DNA of 5,104 nt. Source: Pseudobutyrivibrio sp. GTDB taxonomy: Bacteria; Bacillota_A; Clostridia; Lachnospirales; Lachnospiraceae. Where the stretch lies: the NCBI GenBank assembly GCA_024691465.1, contig JAILNO010000102.1, positions 1-5,104 on the forward strand, read 5' to 3'. Positions 5,079 to 5,104 of the stretch are shown here, piece by piece (within the stretch, counting starts at the first letter, position 1; the number at the start of each line of letters is the position of its first letter). A program made the translations under genes and the position numbers. Below the pieces are notes generated by a model, which worked only from the letters and a program-made list of their open reading frames with translations, made no database searches and was not told the DNA's origin.

Positions 5079-5104
5079 ATCAAAGAATAAATATTAAGGA
5101 AATT

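Noticed and set aside
4724..5083. Minus-strand open frame over the end of the YciA-type gene and its terminator
   Set aside because: It starts inside or beyond the terminator hairpin and is antisense to a well-supported gene; its sequence resembles no family I know.
5096..5104. AAGGA-like sequence at the right edge that might be the ribosome binding site of a next gene
   Set aside because: The window ends before any start codon, so nothing can be confirmed.
1..5104. Search for CRISPR arrays, tRNA or rRNA genes, insertion sequences and attachment sites
   Set aside because: No repeated spacer pattern, cloverleaf, transposase or terminal inverted repeats are visible on either strand.

Overview
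This 5.1 kb window looks like chromosomal DNA from a low-GC Gram-positive anaerobe of the Clostridia, most likely a Lachnospiraceae-type gut or rumen bacterium. That is an inference from AT-rich intergenic gaps, AAGGAG-type ribosome binding sites, U-tailed hairpin terminators, TTGATT/TATAAT-like promoters and the protein styles. No marker gene here fixes the genus.

Layout, left to right. (1) Positions 1-378, plus strand: the C-terminal part of endonuclease IV (nfo), cut by the window edge. (2) 402-1742, minus strand: a complete MATE-family multidrug exporter, convergent with nfo. (3) 1743-2055: a 313-base divergent regulatory region. It holds back-to-back promoters, a 30-codon leader ORF with a near-ideal ribosome binding site, and mutually exclusive RNA hairpins. 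(4) 2056-3186, plus strand: an MFS exporter that appears to lack its last transmembrane helix, followed by a bidirectional terminator. (5) 3264-3668, minus strand: a 4HBT/FadM-type hotdog thioesterase. (6) 3788-4444, plus strand: sfsA, which has no recognisable Shine-Dalgarno sequence. (7) 4520-4996, plus strand: a YciA-type acyl-CoA thioesterase with its own promoter, ending in a long imperfect hairpin terminator.

The most interesting element is the leader of the MFS gene. A promoter drives a short peptide ORF (1891-1983). Downstream, an 11-14 bp hairpin followed by seven T residues buries the MFS Shine-Dalgarno sequence, so it can act both as an intrinsic terminator and as a translation lock. 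The 5' arm of this hairpin can instead pair with a segment inside the leader ORF (1948-1957 with 2011-2020, ten continuous pairs including one G-U). That would release the ribosome binding site and remove the terminator. This is the architecture of ribosome-mediated attenuation known from antibiotic-resistance genes. It predicts that a translation-inhibiting drug switches the pump on. The drug and the exact mechanism are not determined by the sequence.

The two exporters are divergently transcribed from one intergenic region and may form a small drug-efflux locus. The remaining genes (nfo, sfsA, two unrelated hotdog thioesterases) look like ordinary housekeeping neighbours, each with its own transcription signals rather than one operon.
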